A stretch of 64,000 nt of DNA from an uncultured Eubacterium sp. (lineage in GTDB: Bacteria > Bacillota > Clostridia > Lachnospirales > Lachnospiraceae). Position numbers and translations under genes: made by a program. Under the pieces are notes generated by a model. That model worked only from the letters and a program-made list of their open reading frames with translations. It was not told the origin of the DNA and did no database searches. The stretch spans positions 62,001 to 126,000 of the forward strand of contig USBB01000001.1 of assembly GCA_900552795.1 (NCBI GenBank). Direction: 5' to 3'. Shown here one piece after another: positions 17,065 through 26,149 of this stretch (positions within the stretch are counted from its first letter, which is position 1; every line of letters starts with the position of its first letter).

Positions 17065-18162
17065 ATGCAGAAAGAATGGAGCTATAAGGAAAAAATTATT
17101 CTTATTGTCGGAAGTCTGATAATTACAGCGTCAGTATTTTTAGGTATTAAATATCTTTTTCCCATAATGGCTCCTTTTTTAGTAGCATTTCTTATTGCGC
17201 TTATGATAGAAAGATATGTAAAGAGGCTTTCAAAAGTGTTTGGCGGCAGGAAAGTGCTGGCAGCTTCCGTTATTATGGTGGTTCTTACAACAGTCATTAT
17301 ATTGCTTTTAGGCTATGTGGCCTATCTTGGGATACAGGAAATAAAGTCATTTATAACAAATTATGACTATTATGTGTTTGTGGCAAGACAGTCGACAGCA
17401 AAGATATGCGATAATTTTGACCATCTGCTGGGACTTAGTGAGGGATGCAGTGAGAAATTCGTGATTGACGGGGTAAATACGATTCAAAGCAGATTAAGCG
17501 ACAACAGTTCAGGAGCGGTAAGCCTAATGGTGTCGGTGTCACTTCCTGTTGCGGTAAATGCAATAAAGATAGTGGGTTCCATTGTTATATCTTTAATGTC
17601 TGTAGTTTATATTTCAAATGTGCTTGATAAAATAAGAACCTGGTGTAAGACTACCGTATTCAGAAAAGAAGTGGCGGTGGTGAAAGACAGTTTAAAGAAG
17701 CTTATGAATGTGTATTTCAGAGTGCAGGGACTTATTATGGTTATTAATTCCTGTGTATGTGTAGGCGGACTTATGATTATTAAAAATCCGTATTCGATTG
17801 TGATAGGAATTCTTATAGGGATACTTGATGCGCTTCCGATATTTGGAACTGGTACGGTACTTCTTCCGTGGGCACTTGTCATGGTATTTATGAAAGAATT
17901 TTTTGTAGCGGCAGTTCTTTTTTCGGTTTATCTTATAACATATTTTGTCAGGGAGATAATGGAGTCAAAATGCATGGGAGAGCGTCTGGGTATAGCTCCA
18001 TTTACAATGCTTATTGTTATATTTACAGGCTTGATGGTTTATGGGATTATGGGATTTATACTCGGACCGATTTCTTATTGTATTATTAAGGCTCTTATAC
18101 ATTACTTGAAAACAGTCATTGAACGTGGTAAACTTAATTACTATGATAAAAAAGGCGTTTAA
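17065..18162 (+). CDS. AI-2E family transporter (YtvI-like)
   Basis: 365 aa with about eight hydrophobic segments. The IGILIGILDALPIFGTGTVLLPWA region and the final IMGFILGPISYCIIKAL match the AI-2E/PerM (UPF0118) family; sporulation YtvI belongs here. Substrate unknown; some relatives are Na+/H+ antiporters or autoinducer exporters. GGAGG precedes the ATG. The proS start lies 14 bases past the stop, so the two may be co-transcribed. Confidence 0.85.
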   Translation: MQKEWSYKEKIILIVGSLIITASVFLGIKYLFPIMAPFLVAFLIALMIERYVKRLSKVFGGRKVLAASVIMVVLTTVIILLLGYVAYLGIQEIKSFITNYDYYVFVARQSTAKICDNFDHLLGLSEGCSEKFVIDGVNTIQSRLSDNSSGAVSLMVSVSLPVAVNAIKIVGSIVISLMSVVYISNVLDKIRTWCKTTVFRKEVAVVKDSLKKLMNVYFRVQGLIMVINSCVCVGGLMIIKNPYSIVIGILIGILDALPIFGTGTVLLPWALVMVFMKEFFVAAVLFSVYLITYFVREIMESKCMGERLGIAPFTMLIVIFTGLMVYGIMGFILGPISYCIIKALIHYLKTVIERGKLNYYDKKGV

Positions 18163-18175
18163 TATGGAGGTTACG

Positions 18176-19615
18176 ATGGCACAGGATAAAAAACTTGTAG
18201 AAGCAATTACATCTATGGATGTTGATTTTGCACAGTGGTACACAGACGTTGTAAAGAAAGCGGAATTAATGGGATATTCAAGCGTTAAGGGCTGTATGAT
18301 ATTTAAGCCGGCAGGATATGCGCTGTGGGAAAATATCCAGCATGAGCTTGATAAAAGATTTAAAGAGACAGGTGTTGAAAATGTATACATGCCAATGTTC
18401 ATTCCTGAAAGTCTTCTTGAAAAGGAAAAAGACCATGTTGAGGGCTTTGCGCCTGAGGTAGCATGGGTTACATATGGCGGATTAAATAAGCTTCAGGAAA
18501 GAATGTGTGTCAGACCTACATCAGAAACATTGTTCTGTGATTTCTATAAAGATGAAATACAATCATACAGAGATTTACCAAAGGTATATAATCAGTGGTG
18601 CTCGGTTGTGCGCTGGGAAAAGGAGACAAGACCATTTCTTCGTTCAAGAGAATTTTTGTGGCAGGAGGGACATACAGCTCATGCTACGCAGGAGGACGCA
18701 GAAGAAAGAACTCTTATGATGTTAAATCTTTATGCGCAGTTCTGTGAAGAAGTGCTTGCAATACCTGTTGTTAAGGGAAGAAAGACAGATAAAGAAAAAT
18801 TTGCCGGAGCAGAAGCTACATACACTATTGAGGCACTTATGCATGACGGAAAGGCATTACAGTCAGGTACAAGCCATAATTTCGGCGACGGATTTGCAAA
18901 AGCATTCGGTATCCAGTATACAGATAAAGATAATAAATTAAAATATGTTCATCAGACATCATGGGGTATGACTACACGTCTTATCGGAGCAATCATAATG
19001 GTACATGGAGATGACAGCGGACTTGTTCTTCCTCCAAGAATTGCTCCTGTACAAGTTGATATAATTCCTATAATGCAGAATAAGGACGGAGTTCTTGCAA
19101 AGGCAGAGGAAGTAAGACAGAAGCTTGCGGATGCAGGTTTGAGAGTTAAGGTTGATGATTCTGACAAGAATCCGGGCTGGAAATTTGCCGAACAGGAAAT
19201 GCGTGGTATACCTGTAAGAGTTGAGATGGGACCAAGAGATATAGAAGCAGGACAGGCTATCATTGTAAGAAGAGATACAAGAGAAAAGGTGACGGTTGCT
19301 ATTGATGAGCTTGATGCAAAAGTTAAGGAAATTCTTGACAAAATGCAGGTTGAGATGCTTGAGAGGGCGAGAGCTCATAGAGAAGAGCATACATATGTTG
19401 CAACAAATTATGATGAATTTAAGAAAACCGTGGCTGAAAAGCCTGGTTTTGTTAAGGCTATGTGGTGCGGTGATCAGGCATGTGAGGATAAGATTAAGGA
19501 AGATACAACTGCAACTTCAAGATGTATGCCATTTGAGCAGGAACAGCTTTCTGATGTTTGTGTATGCTGTGGAAAGCCTGCAAAGAAAATGGTTTACTGG
19601 GGCAAGGCATATTAA
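18176..19615 (+). CDS. proS: prolyl-tRNA synthetase, archaeal/eukaryotic-like type
   Basis: 479 aa. Class II synthetase: VYMPMFIPESLLEKE, VRPTSETLF (motif 2 region), RFLR-type RWEKETRPFLRSREFLWQE split over motif 2, and motif 3 near TRLIGAIIMVHGDDSG. No insertion domain, and a C-terminal Cys-rich tail (CGDQAC, CVCCGK), features of the archaeal-type ProRS found in some Clostridia. It charges tRNA-Pro. GGAGG at 18166-18170 fixes ATG 18176; the frame from 18119 overlaps the previous gene. Confidence 0.95.
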   Translation: MAQDKKLVEAITSMDVDFAQWYTDVVKKAELMGYSSVKGCMIFKPAGYALWENIQHELDKRFKETGVENVYMPMFIPESLLEKEKDHVEGFAPEVAWVTYGGLNKLQERMCVRPTSETLFCDFYKDEIQSYRDLPKVYNQWCSVVRWEKETRPFLRSREFLWQEGHTAHATQEDAEERTLMMLNLYAQFCEEVLAIPVVKGRKTDKEKFAGAEATYTIEALMHDGKALQSGTSHNFGDGFAKAFGIQYTDKDNKLKYVHQTSWGMTTRLIGAIIMVHGDDSGLVLPPRIAPVQVDIIPIMQNKDGVLAKAEEVRQKLADAGLRVKVDDSDKNPGWKFAEQEMRGIPVRVEMGPRDIEAGQAIIVRRDTREKVTVAIDELDAKVKEILDKMQVEMLERARAHREEHTYVATNYDEFKKTVAEKPGFVKAMWCGDQACEDKIKEDTTATSRCMPFEQEQLSDVCVCCGKPAKKMVYWGKAY

Positions 19616-19636
19616 TTTGGTATGGAGATACAAACT

Positions 19637-20887
19637 ATGAGTGATTATAAAATCAATCTTCCAAAGGAAGTACAGGATATAATTACTACAATAGAGGAAC
19701 ATGGCTGTGAGGCTTATGCTGTCGGCGGCTGTGTTCGCGACAGTATTCTTGGAAGAAATCCGGATGACTGGGATATTACGACATCAGCAGTTCCTGGGGA
19801 TGTGAAAACATTTTTTAGGAAAACTATTGATACAGGAATAAAGCATGGTACAGTTACTGTAATGATGGGCAAGACCGGTTATGAGGTCACAACCTATAGG
19901 ATTGATGGAGAGTACAAGGATGGCAGACATCCTGAAAATGTTGAATTTTCTGCAAATATAGTTGACGATTTAAAGAGGCGTGATTTCACAATTAATGCTA
20001 TGGCGTACAATGAAAAACATGGCCTTGTTGATGAGTTTGATGGTATTGGAGATTTAAAAAGAAAGCTCATAAAGTGTGTGGGAAATTCGGATGAGCGTTT
20101 TACGGAGGACGCATTGAGAATGATGCGCGCCATAAGATTTTCGGCACAGTTAGGGTTTGATATTGAAAAGAATACTTTTGATGCGATAGCCAAACTGGCA
20201 CCATCAATAAGGCAGGTCAGCATGGAAAGAGTTCAGGTTGAGCTTGTAAAGACGATTATGTCAGACAATCCCGACTATGTGATTTTCTATGAGCAGACAG
20301 GACTTTTTAAGGAAATTTTGCCGGTTATACACGAGATTTTGTCAGGGAAATATGCAAAAAATGCAATGACCATGATGAAAAAATCTGAAAAGAATACAGT
20401 TTTAAGGTATGCAGCGTTACTTAATTCAGTTGATGAGGAAAAGGCAAGGCAGACTCTTAAAAGCTTAAAACTTGATAATTACACGATAGATACGGCTTCT
20501 AAGCTTGTTGCATATCAAAAGGTTTCCATTGATGAAAATGAACCGTCGGTAAGAGAGGCATTGCATAAGTATGGCAAGGATTTGCTGAAGCTTATGCTTG
20601 TCCATGAGCGTGCAATAATTGAAACAAAGGAAGAAATAACAGGAATAACAATGCCTGCAAGACGCAAACACCTTCTTATTATTGAGCATATGTATAAGGA
20701 TATTCTTGAAAGAGGTGACTGTATTTCGATAAAAGATCTTGATATAACGGGAAATGATTTGATGGAATATGGACTTAAAGGACCACAGATAGGTAAAACT
20801 TTAAATGAGCTTTTGCAGATAGTTATTGAAAATCCTAAGCTTAATGAAAAGGCAACACTTATAGGCATGATAGAACATGTAAATTAA
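19637..20887 (+). CDS. cca: CCA tRNA nucleotidyltransferase
   Basis: 416 aa. Class II nucleotidyltransferase head GGCVRD-LGRNPDDWDITTSA with the metal-binding DxD, then RRDFTINAMAYN and the ERF.EDALRMMRAIRFSAQLGF block typical of bacterial Cca/PcnB proteins. It adds or repairs the tRNA 3' CCA end. GGAG at 19624-19627 is nine bases before ATG 19637. Located 21 bases after proS, a functional pairing around tRNA. Confidence 0.93.
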   Translation: MSDYKINLPKEVQDIITTIEEHGCEAYAVGGCVRDSILGRNPDDWDITTSAVPGDVKTFFRKTIDTGIKHGTVTVMMGKTGYEVTTYRIDGEYKDGRHPENVEFSANIVDDLKRRDFTINAMAYNEKHGLVDEFDGIGDLKRKLIKCVGNSDERFTEDALRMMRAIRFSAQLGFDIEKNTFDAIAKLAPSIRQVSMERVQVELVKTIMSDNPDYVIFYEQTGLFKEILPVIHEILSGKYAKNAMTMMKKSEKNTVLRYAALLNSVDEEKARQTLKSLKLDNYTIDTASKLVAYQKVSIDENEPSVREALHKYGKDLLKLMLVHERAIIETKEEITGITMPARRKHLLIIEHMYKDILERGDCISIKDLDITGNDLMEYGLKGPQIGKTLNELLQIVIENPKLNEKATLIGMIEHVN

Positions 20888-20933
20888 AAACAGGCAGACG
20901 GTTGGCAGGATTAACTGTTACCGTCTGCCTGTT
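20887..20933. terminator. 15-bp hairpin terminator between convergent cca and capA
   Basis: AAACAGGCAGACGGT pairs with ACCGTCTGCCTGTTT. Works for either strand; tails are short. Confidence 0.7.
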
Positions 20934-20980
20934 TACTTTATAGGATTAGGGTGTTTTGACACCCTAATCCTATAAAGTAA
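20931..20980. repeat. perfect 23-bp inverted repeat with a 4-base loop
   Basis: Arms at 20931-20953 and 20958-20980 around TTTG, no mismatch. It abuts the cca terminator hairpin and lies downstream of capA on the minus strand. Far longer than a terminator needs and lacking GC balance near the base; see findings. Confidence 0.85.
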
Positions 20981-21026
20981 AACACTCCGTGAGGATGCGA
21001 CTGGCGCGCAAATCATTGCAAAGCAG

Positions 21027-22196
21027 CTATTTGTTATTTACAACATACCCATCACTGTCAATTTTTACGGAGAATGATATGGACTCAATGTATTTTAAAG
21101 TATCAGTTTTTTTATTGCCGGACATTTCCTGTGTGCAGGCATTTTGTGAGTATATCGGTATAAGTTGTATTGTTGACTTAAGATTATCGTCCAATGTGCA
21201 TTTTACTGCATAAGCACTTTCCATATTCGTGTTAAAAATGTAATTTCCGAGGCTGTAAATTATCGGTTTGCCATTGTAATATTCGACACCCTGCGGAACA
21301 TGCGGGTGAGAACCTATAACTAAGTCTGCGCCTGCGTTTATATAAGCTTTTGCAAGCTCCTGCTGGTATTCCTGTGGCATATCTTCACGCTCGACGCCCC
21401 AGTGAACGTAAACGGCGACGAAGTCACATTGCTTTTTGGCTGATTTTATTGAATTTACCAAAGCAGTGCTGTCGTAGGTGCACAAAAGCCCGGGAGAGCG
21501 ACTGTCTATATTCCAGTCTGCGACAGGTATTACGCGTGATGCTGAAAGTACGCCGATTGACTTATTATTCCATTTTGTTATGTATGGTTTTGAAGCCCGC
21601 TCACGGCTGTTTCCGGCTCCCGAGTAAAATATTCCTGCTTTGTCAAGTGTGGTAAAGGAGTCTGTGAGTGCATCAGTTCCATAATCAAGCGCATGGTTGT
21701 TGGCTAAGGATGCCATGTCAACGCCGCTTTCCTTAAATATATTTACATATGATGGATTTACCCTGAAAGTAAATTGTTTGTCCTCCATAGGCGTTCCTCT
21801 TGTTGAAAATGGGAATTCCTGGTTGATTACGGTCATGTCTGCGGACAGCATCTCGTTTAATAGAAATGATGACAGTATTCCTTTAATTCCTTTATTGTCA
21901 TAACGCGTTAATATATCTGAATTATCAAGCATTACATCACCGCCGAAAAACATTTCAAAGGAACCGTCCTTTTCAGAGTCGGTCGAAGTATTGGTGGGAT
22001 TTTGTTCATTTTTTGAAGCATTTTGCGAATTATTTTCAGTTGAAGCGGGAGTACAGGTATCTGCAATATTATGATTAAATGCAGGATATTCGCTATTTAT
22101 AACAGGCTTAAGCTTTATCCATAAAAACATCGAAAGTACAATAACCAGTATTACAAATGATATCAGGCAGATTATGTTTAAAACTTTCTTTTTCAT
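21027..22196 (-). CDS. CapA/PgsA-family metallophosphoesterase-like surface protein
   Basis: 389 aa. N-terminal membrane anchor (about 7-29), a Ser/Thr/Asn-rich linker, then the CapA fold: FFGGDVMLD, NNHALDYG, VHWGVERE and GSHPHVPQG, whose Asp/Asn/His residues form a calcineurin-like metal site. Family members take part in poly-gamma-glutamate capsule synthesis, but no capBC genes are adjacent, so a general envelope phosphatase is equally possible. The start region AGAAATGAGGGATAG matches the tail of the structured leader element; ATG 22196 is chosen, with 22217 possible. Confidence 0.82.
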   Translation of the reverse strand: MKKKVLNIICLISFVILVIVLSMFLWIKLKPVINSEYPAFNHNIADTCTPASTENNSQNASKNEQNPTNTSTDSEKDGSFEMFFGGDVMLDNSDILTRYDNKGIKGILSSFLLNEMLSADMTVINQEFPFSTRGTPMEDKQFTFRVNPSYVNIFKESGVDMASLANNHALDYGTDALTDSFTTLDKAGIFYSGAGNSRERASKPYITKWNNKSIGVLSASRVIPVADWNIDSRSPGLLCTYDSTALVNSIKSAKKQCDFVAVYVHWGVEREDMPQEYQQELAKAYINAGADLVIGSHPHVPQGVEYYNGKPIIYSLGNYIFNTNMESAYAVKCTLDDNLKSTIQLIPIYSQNACTQEMSGNKKTDTLKYIESISFSVKIDSDGYVVNNK

Positions 22197-22204
22197 ATTA
22201 TTCA

Positions 22205-22231
22205 CACTATCCCTCATTTCTTGAGCAACTT
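22205..22231 (-). repeat. tail remnant of the structured leader element (copy E)
   Basis: On the minus strand AAGTTGCTCAAGAAATGAGG precedes the capA start, matching the 3' end of copies B and D. Hairpin 1 and hairpin 2 are absent upstream, so this is a fragment or chance likeness. Confidence 0.4.
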
Positions 22232-22357
22232 AATTTGGTTATAAGTATAATACCCCTAAATATAAATGACAATGAAAATAAGTTTTCAATTTCGCTGTAA
22301 TTTTTCATACTGTCCGTACATATAGTAAGACAGATAGTGGAAAGGCATGGTTTTTGT

Positions 22358-23356
22358 ATGAATGAAAAATCTTTAGATGTATTGTGCAATTATGATATAG
22401 AAGTCTTTAATGTAAGCAGAGGCCGGGGAGGAATGATACTTACAACTGACATAGGGACTGTCCTTTTTTTGGAATGTATTCATCCTGACAAATATTATGA
22501 AAAAGAAAGCTGCATTACGAGGGCAGTTGCAGATAATGGATTTATGCGTGTAGACACCTATATAAATAATAAAATGGGTGAGCTGATAACGTGTGATACA
22601 GATGGAAGAAGATATGTTGTAAAAAACTGGTTTGACGGACGAGAATGTAATATAAAGGATGTATCGGATTTATGTGCGGCGGTACGTACACTCGCACAGT
22701 TACATATTGCGCTTGATGAGGCGTCGGCTTATCTTAACGGTGAGGAGCAGAGTATTGTGACTGAAAAGGAAAATGATTTGAGAGATACATATTTAAGACA
22801 TGCGCGTGAACTGAAAATGGCGTCAAATTATCTGAAGAACAAGAAAAACAGAGTTGAGTTTGAACTTCTCGCATATAGAAATATTATTTCATTTTATGAT
22901 GAGGCGATGGATGCGGTTAAAAGATTAAATGATGATGCAATCAATGAAAGATTTGAACGCGCACGTAAACATAAAGAGCTTTGCCATGGAAGTTATAATT
23001 ATCACAATGTTATTTTGTCAGGAAGCAGTGTGAGTGTTACTAATTTTGATAAGGTAAGAAATGAATGCCAGGTATGGGATTTGTACCAATTTATGAGAAA
23101 GGTTTTAGAAAAGTATGACTGGGATATTCATACAGCATATAAGCTTATTGATGAGTATGATAAAGTAAAGAAAATAAGTGACAGTGACTTAAAGCTGCTT
23201 GGGGCGCTATTTTGTTTCCCTGAAAAATTCTGGAAAGTAATAAATCATTATTTTAATATGAATAAGGCATGGATACCGCCGAAAAGCATTGAGAAATTAA
23301 AGATTGTTATAGAGCAGAACTATAAGAGAAAGGAATTTATAAAAACACTGTGTTGA
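22358..23356 (+). CDS. CotS-like spore-coat kinase-fold protein
   Basis: 332 aa. Resembles the CotS/YutH group of aminoglycoside-phosphotransferase-fold proteins: a split N-lobe, the catalytic-loop-like LCHGSYNYHNVI (normally HGDxxxxN; here D is replaced by S) and VTNFDKV in the place of DFD. Loss of the catalytic Asp suggests a pseudokinase. These proteins are associated with the spore coat. A CATATAGTA (22319-22327) upstream resembles a sigma-K -10 box but has no matching -35. ATG 22358 follows GGAAAGG. Confidence 0.7.
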   Translation: MNEKSLDVLCNYDIEVFNVSRGRGGMILTTDIGTVLFLECIHPDKYYEKESCITRAVADNGFMRVDTYINNKMGELITCDTDGRRYVVKNWFDGRECNIKDVSDLCAAVRTLAQLHIALDEASAYLNGEEQSIVTEKENDLRDTYLRHARELKMASNYLKNKKNRVEFELLAYRNIISFYDEAMDAVKRLNDDAINERFERARKHKELCHGSYNYHNVILSGSSVSVTNFDKVRNECQVWDLYQFMRKVLEKYDWDIHTAYKLIDEYDKVKKISDSDLKLLGALFCFPEKFWKVINHYFNMNKAWIPPKSIEKLKIVIEQNYKRKEFIKTLC

Positions 23357-23385
23357 ATTGCATATAATGTGACAATGTGTTAGAA
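23357..23385 (+). promoter_or_regulatory. probable promoter of the PEGA lipoprotein gene
   Basis: TTGCAT (23357-23362), 17 bases, TAGAAT (23380-23385). Confidence 0.45.
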
Positions 23386-23481
23386 TTTTTATAGTATAAG
23401 GCGGTTCGTAGAAATTACGATGTTTACGGACCGTTAATTAAATTTATGCATGGATGCAGCCCGATAAAAGAGGTGTACTTG

Positions 23482-24903
23482 ATGAATATACAATATTTGA
23501 AAATGTTGGTGAAAAAAACTTTATCTGTTTTTGTGGTGTTGGCGCTGGCTATGTCTGCGGTGGGGTGCGGCGGCAGCAAAAAAGGTTCTTCGACTATAAT
23601 TCCGGGAAGCTCAATTCTTCCGGCGCCTAAAAAAGATATAACCGAGGTGCCGACAAATACATCAAATGAGATTGTAATAAAAGGTGTTTTAAAAAGGATT
23701 GATTCAGAGAATAAGAAAATGTATTTTCTTGATGTGAATACGGGAACAGATTATGAAGTGCCTTATACGGGAGGTACTGATATCAAAACAAAATATGATA
23801 CGATTATAGCGGCTGTTAATCTGGAAATCGGAAGTATATATGATGTTACATGTGACAAAAAAGGAACAGCAGATAAGATATACGGAGCAAAAGATGCGTG
23901 GAAGCGTTCAAACGTGTCCGGCATTGCGGTAAATGAAAGCTCAAAGACAATAACCTCCGGCCCTAATGATTTTTCATACAGCAGTAACGCGGTTGTGATG
24001 TCTGCAGGAGAGGAGATTTCGATAGCTGAGGTTGTAAAGCTTGATAATGTCAGTCTTGTAGGCATTGATAATACGATCTATTCAATTATTGTTGAACAAG
24101 GGCATGGTTATATTGAATTTACGGGAATTGATTTATTTGAGGGCGGATATGCGAGTCTTGGAAATTCACATTTTCTTGAGGTGACAAAGGGGATGCTTGT
24201 CACGGCTCCGGTTGGTACATACGATGTTGAAGTTCAAAAGGGCAACCTTGTTGCGCGAAAAGAGGTCATGGTATCAGAGGGGCAGCAGGTTACGGTAGAT
24301 TTCAGCGATACTCAGGCCCCTTCAACAAAGACAGGTGCGGTGAATTTTAAGATCACACCCTCGAATGCAGTTATGACTATAGATGGAGTTGAGGTAGATT
24401 ATTCGCGTCCTGTAACTTTAAGCTACGGTCCTCACAGGATTACGCTTGTCGCAAATCATTATGAGGAATATGCAGAGACTATAATTGTAAATAACACTTA
24501 TTATACGAAAGTAATAGATATGGTTGCAAAGGACAGCTCGTCTACGACGAAGACTACAGCAGCAAGCAAGACGCAGAATTATGCTGTAAAGGTAACAGCT
24601 CCGGTAGGCGCAGTGCTTTATGTGGACAGCGTGTATGTCGGAATAGTGCCATGTACATTTAAGAAGCGTGCAGGAAACAGGATAATAACATTGTCAAAGA
24701 GCGGTTTTAAAACGGTAAGCTACACAATTTCAATATCAGATTCAGAGGGTGATGTTACGTATGCTTTCCCTGATATGCAAGCGGAGAACGGTTCAAACGA
24801 GAAGCCTACTACTGAGAAGCCTACGACCGAAAAGCCTACAACACAAAAGCCTACTAAGGAAGAATCTACAAAAGAGGAAGAAACAAAAGATAAGGATAAG
24901 TAA
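23482..24903 (+). CDS. PEGA-domain lipoprotein
   Basis: 473 aa. Signal peptide with lipobox-type AMSAVGC, lipidated Cys at about residue 28. A beta-rich extracellular region, then two PEGA domains (about 285-350 starting GAVNFKITPSNA, and about 372-425 starting AVKVTAPVGA) and a C-terminal KPTTE-repeat, Lys/Thr/Glu-rich tail. PEGA domains are surface, possibly wall-binding modules; no enzymatic motif seen. Start ATG 23482 follows AGAGGTG; the ATG at 23446 lacks a ribosome binding site. The next gene starts 19 bases after the stop. Confidence 0.8.
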   Translation: MNIQYLKMLVKKTLSVFVVLALAMSAVGCGGSKKGSSTIIPGSSILPAPKKDITEVPTNTSNEIVIKGVLKRIDSENKKMYFLDVNTGTDYEVPYTGGTDIKTKYDTIIAAVNLEIGSIYDVTCDKKGTADKIYGAKDAWKRSNVSGIAVNESSKTITSGPNDFSYSSNAVVMSAGEEISIAEVVKLDNVSLVGIDNTIYSIIVEQGHGYIEFTGIDLFEGGYASLGNSHFLEVTKGMLVTAPVGTYDVEVQKGNLVARKEVMVSEGQQVTVDFSDTQAPSTKTGAVNFKITPSNAVMTIDGVEVDYSRPVTLSYGPHRITLVANHYEEYAETIIVNNTYYTKVIDMVAKDSSSTTKTTAASKTQNYAVKVTAPVGAVLYVDSVYVGIVPCTFKKRAGNRIITLSKSGFKTVSYTISISDSEGDVTYAFPDMQAENGSNEKPTTEKPTTEKPTTQKPTKEESTKEEETKDKDK

Positions 24904-24922
24904 AAGCAGAATGGAGATTAAT

Positions 24923-26134
24923 ATGGCAAATGAGATAAAGATACCTTTTTCACCGCCTGATGTCGGTCAGGAGGAAATTGATGCAGTTGCTGAGGTTATG
25001 CGCTCGGGATGGCTTACGACGGGCCCTAAGACAAAGGAGCTTGAAAGGCGTATAGCTGATTATTGTAAAGTTGGAAGAGCAGTGTGCCTTAATTCAGAGA
25101 CGGCATCGCTTGAGATGAGTCTTCATTTATTTGGGATAGGGCCGGGAGATGAGGTTATAGTACCTGCTTATACATATACTGCATCGGCGAGTGTTGTGTG
25201 TCATGTAGGTGCCACCTTGAGGCTTGTTGATGTGGAAAAGGGAACTTACCATATAGACTATGATGCGCTTGAAGCAATGATTAATTCAAAGACTAAAGCG
25301 GTTATACCTGTCGATGTGGCTGGAATTATGGTTGATTATGACAGGATAAGGCAGATTGTCGAGGCAAAAAAACATTTATTTACACCTGAAAATGATATTC
25401 AGGATGCGCTTGGAAGAGTTCTTATTCTTGCTGATTCTGCACATGGTTTCGGTTCTGTAAGAAATGGCAGGATAAGCGGACAATGCGCTGATTTTACATG
25501 TTTTTCATTCCACGCCGTAAAAAATCTCGTGATGGGAGAGGGAGGCGGTATCGTGTGGCGCGATATCGATGGAATAGATAACGAGGATATTTATAACAGA
25601 CTTATGCTTCTTTCACTGCACGGGCAGTCAAAGGACGCGCTCGCAAAGACAAAGCTTGGCGCGTGGGAATACGACATTTTAAATACATATTATAAATGCA
25701 ACATAACAGATATTGCATCAGCGATGGGGCTTGTGCAGCTAAAGAAATATGATTCGCTTATAAAGAGGCGCCTTGAAATTGCAAAAATGTATTATGATGC
25801 GATAGCATGTGATGAGGTAGATGTTATAAAGCATGAGACGGAAGAGTATATTTCAAACGGACATCTTATGCTTGTGCGGCTTCTTAACTCAGGCGAGGCA
25901 GGGCGAAATGAGCTTATAACTAAAATGGCAGAAAAAGGCATTGCGACGAACGTGCATTACAAGCCTTTACCTATGCATACAGCCTACAAAAACCTCGGAT
26001 TTGACATTAAGGATTTTCCAAACGCATATGAAATGTATCACAATGAGATATCGCTGCCTATTCATACAAAGCTGACGGACAGTCAGGTTGAATATGTTAT
26101 AGAAAATTTCGATGCGCTCAGGAGAACTATTTAA
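24923..26134 (+). CDS. DegT/DnrJ/EryC1/StrS-family PLP aminotransferase
   Basis: 403 aa. SGWLTTGPKT, NSETASLEM, VPAYTYTASASVV and CFSFHAVKNL, whose Lys binds PLP, define the family, which aminates nucleotide-linked keto sugars (for example ArnB, PseC, WecE). GGAG at 24913-24916 fixes ATG 24923. It heads a tight trio with an FGGY kinase and AraD, an unusual setting for a sugar-nucleotide aminotransferase. The longer frame back to 24749 is the lipoprotein tail read out of phase. Confidence 0.88.
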   Translation: MANEIKIPFSPPDVGQEEIDAVAEVMRSGWLTTGPKTKELERRIADYCKVGRAVCLNSETASLEMSLHLFGIGPGDEVIVPAYTYTASASVVCHVGATLRLVDVEKGTYHIDYDALEAMINSKTKAVIPVDVAGIMVDYDRIRQIVEAKKHLFTPENDIQDALGRVLILADSAHGFGSVRNGRISGQCADFTCFSFHAVKNLVMGEGGGIVWRDIDGIDNEDIYNRLMLLSLHGQSKDALAKTKLGAWEYDILNTYYKCNITDIASAMGLVQLKKYDSLIKRRLEIAKMYYDAIACDEVDVIKHETEEYISNGHLMLVRLLNSGEAGRNELITKMAEKGIATNVHYKPLPMHTAYKNLGFDIKDFPNAYEMYHNEISLPIHTKLTDSQVEYVIENFDALRRTI

Positions 26135-26149
26135 TTTAGGAGGCAGAGC

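Noticed and set aside
22319..22327. CATATAGTA as a sigma-K or sigma-E promoter for the CotS-like gene
   Set aside because: No -35 element at the required distance for either sigma factor.
24749..24922. 58-residue Arg/Lys-rich N-terminus on the DegT protein
   Set aside because: Out-of-phase reading of the KPTTE tail of the lipoprotein; a good ribosome binding site and ATG exist at 24923.
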